Shown here: one piece after another, positions 22,507 to 32,690 of the stretch
How the letters are laid out: each line of letters opens with the position of its first letter
How positions within the stretch are numbered: the stretch's first letter is position 1
NCBI GenBank assembly: GCA_944548615.1
Contig: OX155963.1
Span: 22,724,900-22,788,899 of the forward strand
Origin: Micropterix aruncella
Lineage: Eukaryota; Arthropoda; Insecta; Lepidoptera; Micropterigidae
Length of the DNA stretch: 64,000 nt
Reading direction: 5' to 3'
Made by a program: the position numbers and the translations under genes
Notes under the pieces: generated by a model
Databases searched by the model: none
Told to the model about the DNA's origin: nothing
The model's input: only the letters and a program-made list of their open reading frames with translations

Positions 22507-23163
22507 GATGTTTTTTTTTTTTTATCAATTTATCGATTATATTTTATATCGATTATATTTTATATCGATGTCACTCTCAACCGTCGAGGGTTTATTTTCT
22601 TCTTTTTTTTTGTTTTGTTGTACTTCGGTTGGCAGCTCTACTTTGACCTCAGTCGGTGTGAACGATTGAAATGCAATTATTTTTATTATTGCTATCGCCC
22701 TCTGTTAGTGATTTCTATTACTTCTTAAATCTCGTACGTCAGAAGAAAAAACTTTCGCTGGACGAGGATTTGAACCACGGGTCCGACTGTGTTAGTTTGG
22801 AGTATTAACCAGTAGGCCACAGAGCACGCAAGAAAGCAGCGACAAGTATTGGTATAATACTTATATGGGAAGGAAGATGACTGAACAATTATGTCAATTA
22901 AATAATCACGCCACGGTCCGAAATACGCAGGGTATTTTGGGCGGTGATTTTCAATTACAAGTTACACATTTACGCAGTTTTCACAGTTTTTGACACAAAT
23001 CCATAGAAATCACACATAACACTGCACTCAGTTTTTTTTTGGCTTTAATTTAACACCTTTTATGTGGCAAAATATTTACTTTAGCGCAAGATTTAAATGA
23101 ATAACATAGGAGACACAAAGAACAGCTGTTGCCTTGACGTTTGACGTTTAATTATCTTTTGAT
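22507..23163 (-). other. LINE 5' leader
   Basis: About 660 nt upstream of ORF1 with no ORF. It contains the tRNA-like segment at 22757-22827 and, just before ORF1, a direct repeat of 'atcgatataaaatata'. The boundary at 23163 comes from comparison with copy 1. Confidence 0.75.
22757..22827 (-). promoter_or_regulatory. tRNA-like segment with A and B boxes in LINE leader
   Basis: On the minus strand an A-box-like TGGCCTACTGG (22819-22809) is followed at normal tRNA spacing by a B box GGTTCAAATCC (22776-22766). The flanks GCTCTG and CGTCCAGC only weakly resemble an acceptor stem, so it is not a working tRNA gene. It could be an internal RNA polymerase III promoter, or a SINE head captured in the leader. 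Confidence 0.65.
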
Positions 23164-23420
23164 AATTGCCATCACGAAATCTTGCAAACCACTTCCTTAC
23201 AGCTGATTGACTCACAGAATGTTCACCCAAAATCAAATTAATCAATTGCATTGTTTGAGAAGCAATTTTCTTTATTTGAAAACAGAATAAAATACGATGT
23301 CGTAAATTTTACATATCGGCATTCAACTCTTAAAATTGATGCACACACGGAACGTCAGTTTATAAATGTCTGAAACTTATGTCATAAAAATAGCAAAGAC
23401 TAAGCTATATATCCAAAATG
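23164..23420 (-). pseudogene. mariner transposase, N-terminal part (copy 2)
   Basis: Continuation of the mariner interrupted by the LINE, equivalent to 9239-9460 in copy 1. It encodes the helix-turn-helix region preceding RKWFARFRDGNF, with the same decay. Confidence 0.7.
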
Positions 23421-24239
23421 GCGGGCGATTTGGAAGCATTCAAGGTTTTATTTTAATGCAATGAATTTCAGAGCCGAGTTTCTACTTACACACCTAACTA
23501 TTATGATGCCACAAAAAAATATTATGATACACTTGAATATATTTCCTAACTCACTTGGGAAAAATCGATAAATTAACGCATTGACGCTTCACTGAAGTAA
23601 TAAGAGCAATAAAAATATATTTGCAAATCAAATGAAATTTATTTACTTATTTAACATAATTAATATAGAATATATAGCATATACCTACTGTATATTTACA
23701 CTTATTAATATATAATAAATAGCATGTATGTACTGTGTACTAATAGCTACACCTTAATGCAACATGTTATTGCAACTAAAGAACAAATTTAAAGTAATAC
23801 TTTAGAAGCCATTATTTTCTACTCTATTTAAAGTCGAAGAGGCAATTCCGTCTTTAAATACCGCCAATCTAAAGTACTCCTCTGCAAAGCGCTAAAAATG
23901 GTAATTTCCGGCGGCAGAATATTTAATATTTTGAGCATCCTATGCACCGGCTTATCAATTATAATGTTTCTGCGGTCGCTGTATAAGTTAACTTTTCTAG
24001 TATATAGGTAGATGAATATATTTTTTAATAATGTTATAGGCAAATATAGTGACTACAATACGCCTACGCAATTCAATGGTATTTTAGCCCATCACTCATA
24101 AAATAAAGTTGGATGGATATAAATACGGACCACAAAAGAAGTATATTGGTGGATACACCATTTACCGTTTATGAACAGAAAACGGGAACAGACAAGATGA
24201 TAGTCCACGAACGATTTCACAACTATAAAATAGGTGTCA

Positions 24240-24627
24240 CACTTTCCAGGTGTCAGCAACAACGGACGGACCCATCACCCCAGGATGTTATAACGATATG
24301 TAATCGTTCTTTCAACCTGGAATGAGCGTAGAGAGGGACAACGCAGTCCACTGTCTAGCTACGCCAACTCGCCCGTCAGAATCCAACACCTTACGAGAGG
24401 TACTGGAAAGTACCCAGCTGGCTGCCTCCTTCCTGACTGTCAGATTTGGATGGATTTCCCCGTCCCACGGTCTGGTCAGGGGTTCGAGGTCGCTGGCGAG
24501 GCCTTTGACTGGCGTAAGCGATTATTCAGTAGAAGCGCCCTTTACCCGCTATATAGTCACTCGGAATCGGATGGCCAACGGATCTATTCAAGGGTTGATG
24601 ACGTCAGGTCGACGACTACTCTCTGCT
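24240..24627 (-). repeat. GC-rich repeat family B, copy 2, left part
   Basis: Matches 10320-10693. It is interrupted by the hAT element and resumes at 27457. Confidence 0.75.
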
Positions 24628-24635
24628 GTCTAAGG
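24628..24635. repeat. hAT target-site duplication, left
   Basis: GTCTAAGG, identical to 27449-27456. It is present once in the empty site at 10694-10701. Confidence 0.97.
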
Positions 24636-25198
24636 CAGCGGTCGGCAACCGGCGGCCCGAGGGCCGCGTGCGGCCCGTGGACTATCTCGGTGCGGCACGC
24701 AAGCCTGAGGTCCGTAAGAAAAAATACCAAAGCAAAGGGCCATATAAATTCTCTAGAATTTATACGGCCATGCTGCTGGGCCATGAGAGTATTCTTGAAA
24801 GTTCGCTCTTACGCGGGGTGATAAAAATGTACCTATTTCATTTCCTAAGAACTGTTTATCAAGACTGTGATGTTATGTATTGTTTCTACCGAAAATAAAG
24901 ATTTGCAGTATTCAATTCTTAGCAATTTCTTTCGCGATTATCCGCCGCATCTTGCCATCGGCGGCGGCGCGGCGGCTCCCTTGAGACAATAGGCGGCGGC
25001 ACTCTTTGATTAAACGCAGGTGTGCGGCGGTGAAAAAATTCAAAGCGACCGGCTTTAGTTAAAATCACACCCGCGCGCAGCTCTCGCCTCATTCCGTTGT
25101 GTAACTTCGCCGGGAAATCACGTCTCATCTGGTTGGCAGCTACGCGTTTCGTTTCACCTTTCTTCCCTTCGCTGATAGCTTACGAACGACGTATGAGG

Positions 25199-25436
25199 TA
25201 AGTAAGTTGTATGCACTCGCGAGCAATTTGTTATATTTTATTTACTGCTTGTTTATGTGCACCTTCAGATTGATGGGCAAATATTATAAGAACAGGGATA
25301 GTACTAGACATGACATGAAGATAGTAACATAGCGAGCATTTTTTATTATAACTGGAAGTAGCAATATTTATTATAACTGGAACAAATTTATTTTTAATTT
25401 TACACCGAATTTAAATTTCTTCATTATTGTTACAGA
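25199..25436 (+). other. Putative intron in hAT leader
   Basis: A strong donor (GAG|GTAAGTAAG at ~25198) and acceptor (TTCATTATTGTTACAG ending 25436) flank this stretch. The transposase ATG follows 14 nt after the acceptor. Splicing is inferred from sequence only. Confidence 0.6.
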
Positions 25437-25450
25437 ATAATTACATAAAC

Positions 25451-27262
25451 ATGGCTTCAAGAAAAAGGAAGCTAGAAGAAGAAAAAAGAGTTTTTAACGA
25501 ATTATGGACAGAATTATACTTTTTTATCGAGTTTAAAGGAAAACCGTTATGCTTGATTTGTCAAAAGAGTATTTCTGTAGTAAAGGAATATAACCTGAAG
25601 CGACATTACGACACTGAACACAAAACTAAATTTGACTGTCTTGAAGGAGAAATACGAAAAAGTAAAATTTCCACTTTGAAATCGTCATTAAAAAATCAAC
25701 AAAACATATTTAAGGTTGTGGCCGACAACAGCGAATCGAATGTTCGTGCCAGCTACAGGGTAGCAGAGATTCTAGCAAAAAGTGGACGTCCGTTTACCGA
25801 TAGTGAATTAGTAAAAGAGTGTGTCTTAGCTATCGCAGAAAAAATATGTCCAGAGCAGAAAAAAATGTTTGAAAGTCTTAGTCTCTCTGCCAGAACTTGC
25901 ACCTGACGTACCGAAGACTTGGGTGCTAATTTGTGTGAACAACTCAGGGATAAGGCGCAGTCTTTTGACTGCTTCTCTTTAGCGATGGATGAAAGTACGG
26001 ACGTGTCGGATACAGCACAGCTACTCATATTTGTACCCGGCATCGACGAAAACTTTACTGTTTACGAAGAGCTTGTGAAAATGTGCAGTTTGAAAGGTAC
26101 AACTACGGGAGAAGATTTATTTCACCATTTGGAACAAGCTCTGGATTCACTGCAATTAAGCTGGGAAAAGTTAACAAGTGTCACTACCGATGGAGGCAAG
26201 AACATGAGCGGTCAAAACAAAGGTGTTGTTGGGAGAATCATTAGCAAAGTGAAAGATTCTGGATCTACTGTGCCATTGATTTTTCACTGTATTGTCCATC
26301 AAGAGGCATTGTGCTCCAAGGTTATATCCTGGAAAGAAATAATGGATACTGTAACATCCACTGTTAATTTTATAAGAAGAAATGGGCTCACACACCGTCA
26401 GTTCCAAAAGTTTTTGGAAGATCTGGAAGCTGATCATGGTGACGTGGTTTACTACTGTGAAGTGAGGTGGCTTAGTCGAGGTGCCGTTTTGGAACGGTTT
26501 TTTAATTTGAGGAAAGAAATTGGCAACTTCATGGAGATGAAAGGAAAGCCAGTGGAAGAGCTTACTAACAAACAGTGGATTATCGATCTTGGTTTTTTGA
26601 CTGATTTGACTATGGAACTGAATCAGCTCAACAAACGCTTGCAGGGAAAAAATAAATTGATTTGCGATATGTATTCAGATGTAAAGTCATTTGAGATGAA
26701 ACTGAAACTGTTTATCAAGCATATTGATGAAAAAAAGCTTGACCATTTTCCTAATTGCAAGAAAGCCGTGGAAGAAGCTGGAGATAATTTTGAGTGGCAA
26801 AATATTACGATGAGAAACGCGTTAACACAACTACAAACCGAGTTTGTAAATCGATTCACCGACTTTAAAAAGATATCCCTTAACATGGAAATATTCCAAA
26901 ACCCTTTTGCAATTGATATTAATGATGTACCAAGCAATTTGCAAATGAACATAGTAGAATTGCAAAGTAATAACACACTTAAAACGGCATTTACGGAAAG
27001 CACTGACTTGGTACAGTTCTATGGAGGTTTGAGTTCTGAAAACTTCAAAGAATTGAAAAAGTTTGCTCAGCAGATAATCACTATGTTTGGTAGTACATAT
27101 TTGTGTGAGCAGACTTTTTCAATTCTTAACTACCGCAAAAGTAAGAATTCTTCGCGGTTAACGGATGAACATTTAGACGCGATACTGCGCGTGTCTACGA
27201 CTAAAATGAAAGCAGACGTTAAAAAACTTGCAAGTCAAATGCAGCCGCAAAAATCTCACTAG
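25451..27262 (+). pseudogene. hAT transposase with one in-frame stop
   Basis: 604 codons including the terminal stop. The first ATG gives MASRKRKLEEEKR. A BED/C2H2-like finger is at residues 34-57 (C34, C37, H52, H57), binding transposon ends in this family. TGA at 25904-25906 (codon 152) interrupts the frame. The frame is otherwise unbroken on both sides, and the codon before RTEDLGAN is probably a mutated Arg CGA. Then follow SLAMDESTDVSD (catalytic Asp180 region), TTDGGKNMSG (second acidic block), CIVHQEALCSK (C-x2-H), EVRWLSRGAVLERF and a C-terminal dimerisation region (FGSTYLCEQTFSILNYRKS, RLTDEHLDAILRVST). The architecture is that of Charlie-type transposases related to vertebrate ZBED5/SCAND3-like genes. 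Without stop read-through it yields only a zinc-finger peptide. Confidence 0.92.
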
Positions 27263-27448
27263 TTATTATTTTTATGTTAGTATAGTAATTCAATTTAAAT
27301 AGACATGATTGTATGAATATATATGCGTTTTATTTCAAATATTAAAAAGACGTAAAAATAACCGAACATTATATAAATAAGTGCGGCCCGCACTGATACT
27401 CTGGCAACATTATGTGGCCCTGCTATAGCAAAAGGTTGCCGACCCCTG

Positions 27449-27456
27449 GTCTAAGG
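27449..27456. repeat. hAT target-site duplication, right
   Basis: GTCTAAGG, perfect copy of 24628-24635. Confidence 0.97.
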
Positions 27457-27590
27457 AAACATAAGTATTCAGACCTCCCTGGTTATTAGCCGGCTGGGCA
27501 TTCAATATCTATCAAACCGGATGGTGCACCAACCGCCCAGTTCCGCCGGAGGCTTTAGCCAAATCGGCGATGTTCTGATCCTAACCTCCT
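27457..27590 (-). repeat. GC-rich repeat family B, copy 2, right part
   Basis: Continues 24240-24627 after the hAT. Equivalent to 10702-10830. Confidence 0.7.
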
Positions 27591-27789
27591 TTAACTGCAG
27601 GATTATAACCGTGGCACTACACTGTTTGCAATGACTGAACACTTTTTTTAAAACTAATACTTGCTTGGCTAAACAGAGCAGACTACGAATAATTACAGTA
27701 AATGAAAACTTAACCTAATTTTAATTATTGATTTATCACAACAAAACTGTTATTTTTTCCTTACGTGTAGGTACTCACTTATTATGTGT

Positions 27790-28290
27790 TTTATATGTAT
27801 TACTAGTGGTATTACCCGACGTTGCCCGTATTATATCCGTGATCAAATACTTATGTATACCAATTTTCATGGCGATCGGTTGAACGGCATATACGTTATT
27901 GTGCTGCAGCGCCACATAGTGGCGAGTTACAACAAAGTGAATAGCTCGAAAATATTATGCGTTCTCAAATGTTTATATATAGCAATTTTCATGGTGATCG
28001 GTTAAGCGGTATAGATAGAAGTTGATATGCTGAAGCGCCATCTGGTGGCGAGTTACAATGCAGTTAATAGAGCGACAATATGATGCGCGCTCAAATTCCT
28101 ATGTATATCAATTTTCATGGCGATCGGTTGAGCGGCATAGAAGTTTATATGCTGCAGCGCTATCTAGTGGTAAGTTACAGCAAAGCGGATGTTTTAAAAA
28201 CCTTCCATGAAAAAATACGTTTACGTGCCAACTTTCATGGTGATCGGTGAAACGGTTTCGGAAACTATTGAGCTCGAAGAGATATAGCAA
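27790..28290. repeat. Four ~122-bp tandem units, copy 2
   Basis: Equivalent of 11035-11530, with the same four 'ttcatgg(c/t)gatcggt' marks and palindromic cores. Small differences include loss of two bases near 28204. Confidence 0.55.
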
Positions 28291-29273
28291 CTTCTATTTT
28301 TGTATGTATTACATTGCGTTCTGTATTACATTGTGCGTATTATATGTATATGCATTAATCTATAATAAACCGATTTACCGTTAAAATTCTACTCCTTAAA
28401 ATATTTCATTTACTATAGTAAAATAAAATCCTTTCATTCCTTTCAAAGCTTTCCCTATGAAAACATTCGCCTTCAAAACTTTCACTATGAAAAACAGTTT
28501 ATATCACTAACTGACTATCACTATCTTTCTATCACTAACTAGTAGAGCGATAAAATTAATGCAAATCTGAAATTTGACTTATACTACAAGTAAGTCAACC
28601 AAAATGTATTTGTATGTATTTTACCCTTTTGAATATATTTCAATTGTAAATGTGTATAATGAATATCTACAAAAACAGGGAAGAAGAAAATATGAAAATA
28701 GAGGGCACAGAAAAGGGAGAATCTAATTTTATTCATTTATTCAGATATCTACTCATTTATTCAGATATCTTCAAATACTTGCTTCGAAGAAATTAGAAAT
28801 ACGATAAACAGCCTTCGGGTTTGATTGGTATTTCTTCGTCCGTTAGGTACCTACGTAGGCTGTGTTATTGGTTACTATCCTATAACAATGCTTTCTAGCC
28901 AATATAATATTTTCTATAAAAGTTCATATGTATATTAACATTATAAATACATTGTGATGTATATTATATACATTTATATTAACTATACTTTTACATTTTA
29001 TTTATTATTTGTGCACGTGTATGTATGTATATATGTATGTATGTTATATATCATCATATATCTTAAATACATCTACATAACTCATAATGTGGCTTCCCTA
29101 TCCCTTTCCCCTTACTTAAACCTGGATTTTTTTCATAGTTCCTTGCGCTGTAACAAAAGATTTTGTTTAATTGTGAAAACTTTTAATTGGCCTTAGATTC
29201 GTATAATATGTATTAGCATTAAGTATAAAACGCTGTAAGTTTTAAGAAAAAAAAAATAAAAATAAAAAATATT
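28291..29273. other. Non-coding stretch (equivalent of 11531-12518)
   Basis: No gene is recognised. The match to copy 1 ends in an A-rich tract around 29245-29273. Confidence 0.4.
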
Positions 29274-29858
29274 TATCTATATGAATAAAAATGAAAAGCT
29301 GTTCGTTGGTAACCGCTTATCAGGTTGAACGGCTGAATCGATTTCGCATTTTTAAAATGTTCATAATAGTCCAAATAAGGTCGTAACGGAAGGGAAAATT
29401 GGGAAAGTAGCCTAAAATATTGAAAAATTCGGGAAAAACAGAAAATGCATACTTTCTACTCCCGATTCAGACGATGGATATCTGTAATTCTTTTTTTAAT
29501 AGGAACAATATATTAGGTTGTTACTTTTTATTTGTTTTGATCGCTATGCTATCGGAATGGCAATATTTCAACCGAATGTATTTACTTGAAAACCAACCTG
29601 GAAGATCTTGAGCAAATCATCATGGAAAGAGATGAAAAATTGTGGCTAAAATTAATTCACCAGGGAGGGCAATAGTCATCCTGGAAATATCGGACTTAGA
29701 GATTTGAAATTTGGTACAGATATGCTTTGTTGAGCCGTAATCACATTGTAAAAATTTGTTGGAATATCTTATATAAAAATTGCACTAATAATATTTAAAT
29801 TCCGCCATACAAATGTATGGCGGAATCAGATATTTCAATTAGCGATTGGAATTTTTAA
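29274..29858 (+). repeat. Dispersed repeat family A, part 1 (split)
   Basis: Begins TCTATATGAATAAAAATG, a common insect repeat start. Near 29690-29800 it shares 'cggacttagagatttgaaat' and 'ttggtacagatatgc' with 1-660 and 43770-44330. It contains a perfect 12-bp-arm palindrome at 29800-29825 (TTCCGCCATACA, spacer AA). It is interrupted by the Helitron at 29859. Confidence 0.5.
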
Positions 29859-30154
29859 TCTATATATATAAATGAATCGCAGTGCGTTAGTCTCGCAAGA
29901 TCTAGGAAATGACTCTACCGATTTCAATTATTATTTTTTTGTTTTGTTCGCCTTGATTCAGAGGTGGTTTATAAAAAAAAAATATTTAGGAAAAACTCAA
30001 AGAAACAACTGAAAATCGAAAAAATCGAAATTGGTCTTTTTGCGAAATAGGCCACTTTCAATAATAAATGGTGTTCGCGGCGATCCTATTGTTTGACAGC
30101 TGCGTCGCGCCATCCATAACTGTTATTCATTCCGTGCAATTGTGGTAAATTTCG

Positions 30155-30490
30155 AGTAGAAAGTCAAAAGTCAAAAGTAGAAAAAGTCGAAACATTTGGA
30201 AAAGTCAAAAAAAGTCGAAAAAGTCAAAAAGTCGAAAAAGTCGAAAATTTCAAAAAAGTCAGCAGTCAAAAATGTCGAAAAGTAAAAAAAAAACAAAAAA
30301 GTCGAAAAAGTAGAAAAAAAGTCGGCAAAGTCGAAAAAGTCGAAAAAGGTCGAAAAAGTCGAAAAGATCGGAAAAATCGTAAAAGTCGGAAAAGTCGAGA
30401 AAGTCCAAAAAGTCGAAAAAAACGAAAAAGTCAAAAAAGGACGGCAAAGTCGAAAAAAACCGAAAAAGTAAAAAAAGTCGGCAATGTCGA
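30155..30490. repeat. GTCGAAAAA-type simple array inside Helitron
   Basis: About 35 imperfect units of 'gtcgaaaaa' and 'gtcaaaaa' (8-11 bp). The Phe/Asp-rich minus-strand frames across it are artefacts of the array. Confidence 0.9.
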
Positions 30491-30720
30491 ATAAAGTGGA
30501 AATAGTAGGAAAATCGAAAGAAAACTCTGTTGGCGTGTTGTTCCGAACGTCCGGCCTTCGCGATGACAAAGTACGCGTGTTGGAAGTTTGCGGAATTAAC
30601 GCCATCGGTCGAAAAGCCATCATTTTTGTTTATTTAAGCGCCGGAAAACGAAACGAAAAACATAGTTTACCAGAATGTTTTGTGTTGAATGTGAAGTGCA
30701 TATTTCATCATGTAAATTAA
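30491..30720 (+). CDS. Unrecognised short frame in Helitron
   Basis: An open plus-strand frame ending TAA at 30718-30720, about 75 codons, running out of the simple array. Its non-repetitive part reads SVGVLFRTSGLRDDKVRVL and later GRKAIIFVYLSAGKR. I do not recognise it. It could be a captured host fragment, as Helitrons often carry, or chance coding. Confidence 0.15.
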
Positions 30721-30911
30721 ATACATTGAATTTATTTTAATTACAAACGACTTTCATTTAATCACCAAACGAAACTCAAATCGTACATGATATGGCCATA
30801 TTATAGATTTCAATGAAGTGGATTTGGAAGGTTGATTAGGATTAATAAACGCGTATGAAGAGTTACACTCAAAACATTTTTAGGTGGTACGAAGTTCACC
30901 GGGCCATCTAG

Positions 30912-31340
30912 TAAGCAATAAGTTTAAATATTCAATGCGTTGTGGTGGTCGTTCGAAATTTGATTTTTAATCTGCGATTTTTACGGTGATGTGCGTTTAC
31001 AATTCGATTTTATTTTCCCGGCCTACTAACCGACTATGAAAGAAAGTATTGTGAACGCGCTAAAATTTCCAACGATTAAGACCATTATCAATCTGAAGTC
31101 TGTTTATGTGTCTGTGTATTCTTCCACAATAGCGCTTTTTAAATTTTTTGAACATTTATATTTTAAAGTTCGTTTTATTCCTATATCCGGATTGCGGCAT
31201 GCTAAAAATAGTCCCGAGGCGGCCAACAAAAGAAAAGATAAAAACGGTTCACAGCCCCCCGGCTCGATGGACAATCTTCCATCCCACACATGTGGCTGAT
31301 TTACGAATCAATAATTTTAGCGCCCACTTCGTAGATATTA
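30912..31340 (+). repeat. Dispersed repeat family A, part 2
   Basis: Resumes after the Helitron with 'gcgttgtggtggtcgttcga' and then a new unit start, 'aaagtattgtgaacgcgcta', that matches ~43803. A 'tgtgtattcttccacaatag' block matches ~90 and ~43890. Confidence 0.5.
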
Positions 31341-31346
31341 TTGTAC

Positions 31347-32690
31347 TTTTATACGGTGGTGAACGGTTTCGTGCAGCTTGGGCCACAAGATTCATTTGGT
31401 TCTCGGATCGGCTCAACTCACGATTCAGCTCCTATTCAGAAGCCTCCTTGAGTGGAAGGCTACCCCGGGTAAGACTCCCATGTTTCAGGCCTCAGAGCTG
31501 GTGAATCGGTTTCTCCCGGCGGGATTTCATCCCGGCGCCACTGGACGATTTGCGCACCGGTCGGCGAAGCTAATCGGCTGTGCATTCTGACTAATTGCTG
31601 ATGGGGTCTGGAGATTATGGAAATATACTGTTTCCTAAGCAGCGGGGGTGGATGTTGACCTGTTGTCGTGCCACTCTTGAAATGACCTTGAGCCACTCGA
31701 TCCCGTGTGGCATTACGGGCAAAGAGCGCCCAGGTCCATTCAAACTGAATTACCGCTGTAATACAACAGGTAGAGGTTGCGTAAGCGACTTCGGACTCGT
31801 AACCAGTCGAACGGGCGGAGGTATCCTGAAGGTTAATTCCGGACGGAGATATCCTGCCAAAACTGGTAGTTAGGGGGTGAGGCTGCCCGATTGGTACCTT
31901 TCCCAGTGCCTCGCCGTAAGGCGTCGGTCTCTAACGGGTTGCTGGTGAATTAGACAGTAGATTGTCTTGTTCTCAAGTCTTCTACGCTCATGCCACGGCT
32001 GAAAGAATGATCTATATCGTTATACCAGCCTGGGGTGACGGGTCCGGTTTCTCCTGGTGGGATGGCATCCCGGTGCTACTGGACGGTTTGCGCACCGTTC
32101 GGCGACGCCTATCGATTGAGCACTCTGACTAATTGCTGAAGGAGTCAGGAGACTATGGAAATATACTCTCTCCTAAGCAGCGGGGATGGATGTTGACCTG
32201 TCCTCAACCACTATTGAAATGACTATTAGACTACCTGATCCTGAATGTAGAGCCTTTGGTCCGCGATAGATTCAAACCGAAATCCCCGCTGAACATACGG
32301 CAGGTAAAGGTCGCCCAAGTGACTTCGAATCTGTGACCAGTCGGGAGGTTGTGGGTATCCTGAAGGTTATTTCCAGACGGAGATATCCTTCCAAAACTGG
32401 TAGACAGGGGGCAAGGTAGCCCGCTGGATACCTTTGGCGGTGCCTCACCGTAAGGCGTTGGCCTCTGTCGGGCAGGTGGCGTAAGTAGACATTGGATTAT
32501 TTTCTTCTTCTCTTCTGCAAACTGAAGTCTTCTGTGCTCACCTCACGGCAGACAGAACGATCCAAAATCGTTAAAACTTCTTGAGGTGACAGGTTTGCCC
32601 GTTGTAGTTGACAGATCTAGTTGCACTTGTCAGTAGGGTCATTTTTGCTAGGCTGGTTCGTGCACCAATCCGAGCTCACCCAATCGTCCG
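31347..32690 (+). repeat. GC-rich repeat family B, tandem dimer
   Basis: Two units about 538 bp apart share 'ggtttctcc(c/t)gg(c/t)gggat' (31508 and 32046), 'tatggaaatatact', 'cctaagcagcgggg(g/a)tgga' (31636, 32172), 'ggagatatcct(g/t)ccaaaac' and 'cgtaaggcgt(c/t)gg'. The stretch is inverted relative to 1085-2500. No stable ORF and no recognised class. Confidence 0.75.

Larger units (their letters stand above)
17401..23163 (-). mobile_element. Full-length non-LTR retrotransposon (CR1/Jockey-type), two intact ORFs
   Basis: The element runs on the minus strand from 23163 (5') to a 3' oligo-A tract, seen as a T-run at 17399-17418. A polyadenylation-type AATAAA lies just inside. Comparison with copy 1 at 9239-9242 shows the target 'aatt', now present on both sides (17397-17400 and 23164-23167). 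The order is a ~660-nt leader with a tRNA-like segment, ORF1 (22506-21445), an AT-rich spacer, ORF2 (20953-17984) and a ~565-nt 3' UTR. Both ORFs are uninterrupted, so it may be recently active. Confidence 0.9.
24636..27448 (+). mobile_element. Complete hAT (Charlie-type) DNA transposon
   Basis: 2813 bp bounded by 15-bp terminal inverted repeats CAGCGGTCGGCAACC and CAGGGGTCGGCAACC (one mismatch) and a perfect 8-bp target duplication. The homologous uninterrupted site in copy 1 confirms the ends. GC-rich blocks lie just inside both ends (GGCGGCCCGAGGGCCGCG near 24651; GTGCGGCCCGC near 27381). It carries one transposase gene with a single in-frame stop. Confidence 0.97.
13473..29273. repeat. 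Large duplicated segment, copy 2 (with insertions)
   Basis: Colinear with 5984-12518, but about 9.2 kb longer owing to the LINE, the hAT, the fuller mariner and a small indel. The homology begins immediately after the N block and ends at about 29273, where a family-A repeat continues instead of the LTR-like sequence seen after copy 1. Confidence 0.95.
29859..30911 (+). mobile_element. Non-autonomous Helitron, 1053 bp
   Basis: Starts TCTATATATATAAATG, preceded by A. It ends with a GC-rich 'acgaagttcaccgggccat' and CTAG, followed by T. The A/T insertion without target duplication and the 5'-TC/3'-CTAG ends fit Helitrons. No Rep/helicase is encoded. It carries a simple-sequence array (30155-30490) and a GC-richer tail segment with an unrecognised ~60-codon frame. 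Confidence 0.8.

Noticed and set aside
22757..22827. A functional tRNA gene
   Set aside because: A and B boxes are present, but the acceptor stem does not pair well and the segment is embedded in a LINE leader.
24919..25128. 69-codon Arg-rich minus ORF in the hAT leader
   Set aside because: Lies in the GC-rich non-coding end of the transposon, opposite to the transposase, with no domain.
26171..27003. Minus ORFs of 88 and 126 codons opposite the hAT transposase
   Set aside because: Antisense shadows of a well-supported coding frame.
30155..30490. CRISPR-like or regulatory repeat array
   Set aside because: Units are 8-11 bp of one simple motif with no distinct spacers, in a eukaryotic Helitron.
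30171..30623. 150-codon Phe/Asp-rich minus ORF
   Set aside because: Direct product of the GTCGAAAAA simple array inside a Helitron; no ORF-like composition outside it.
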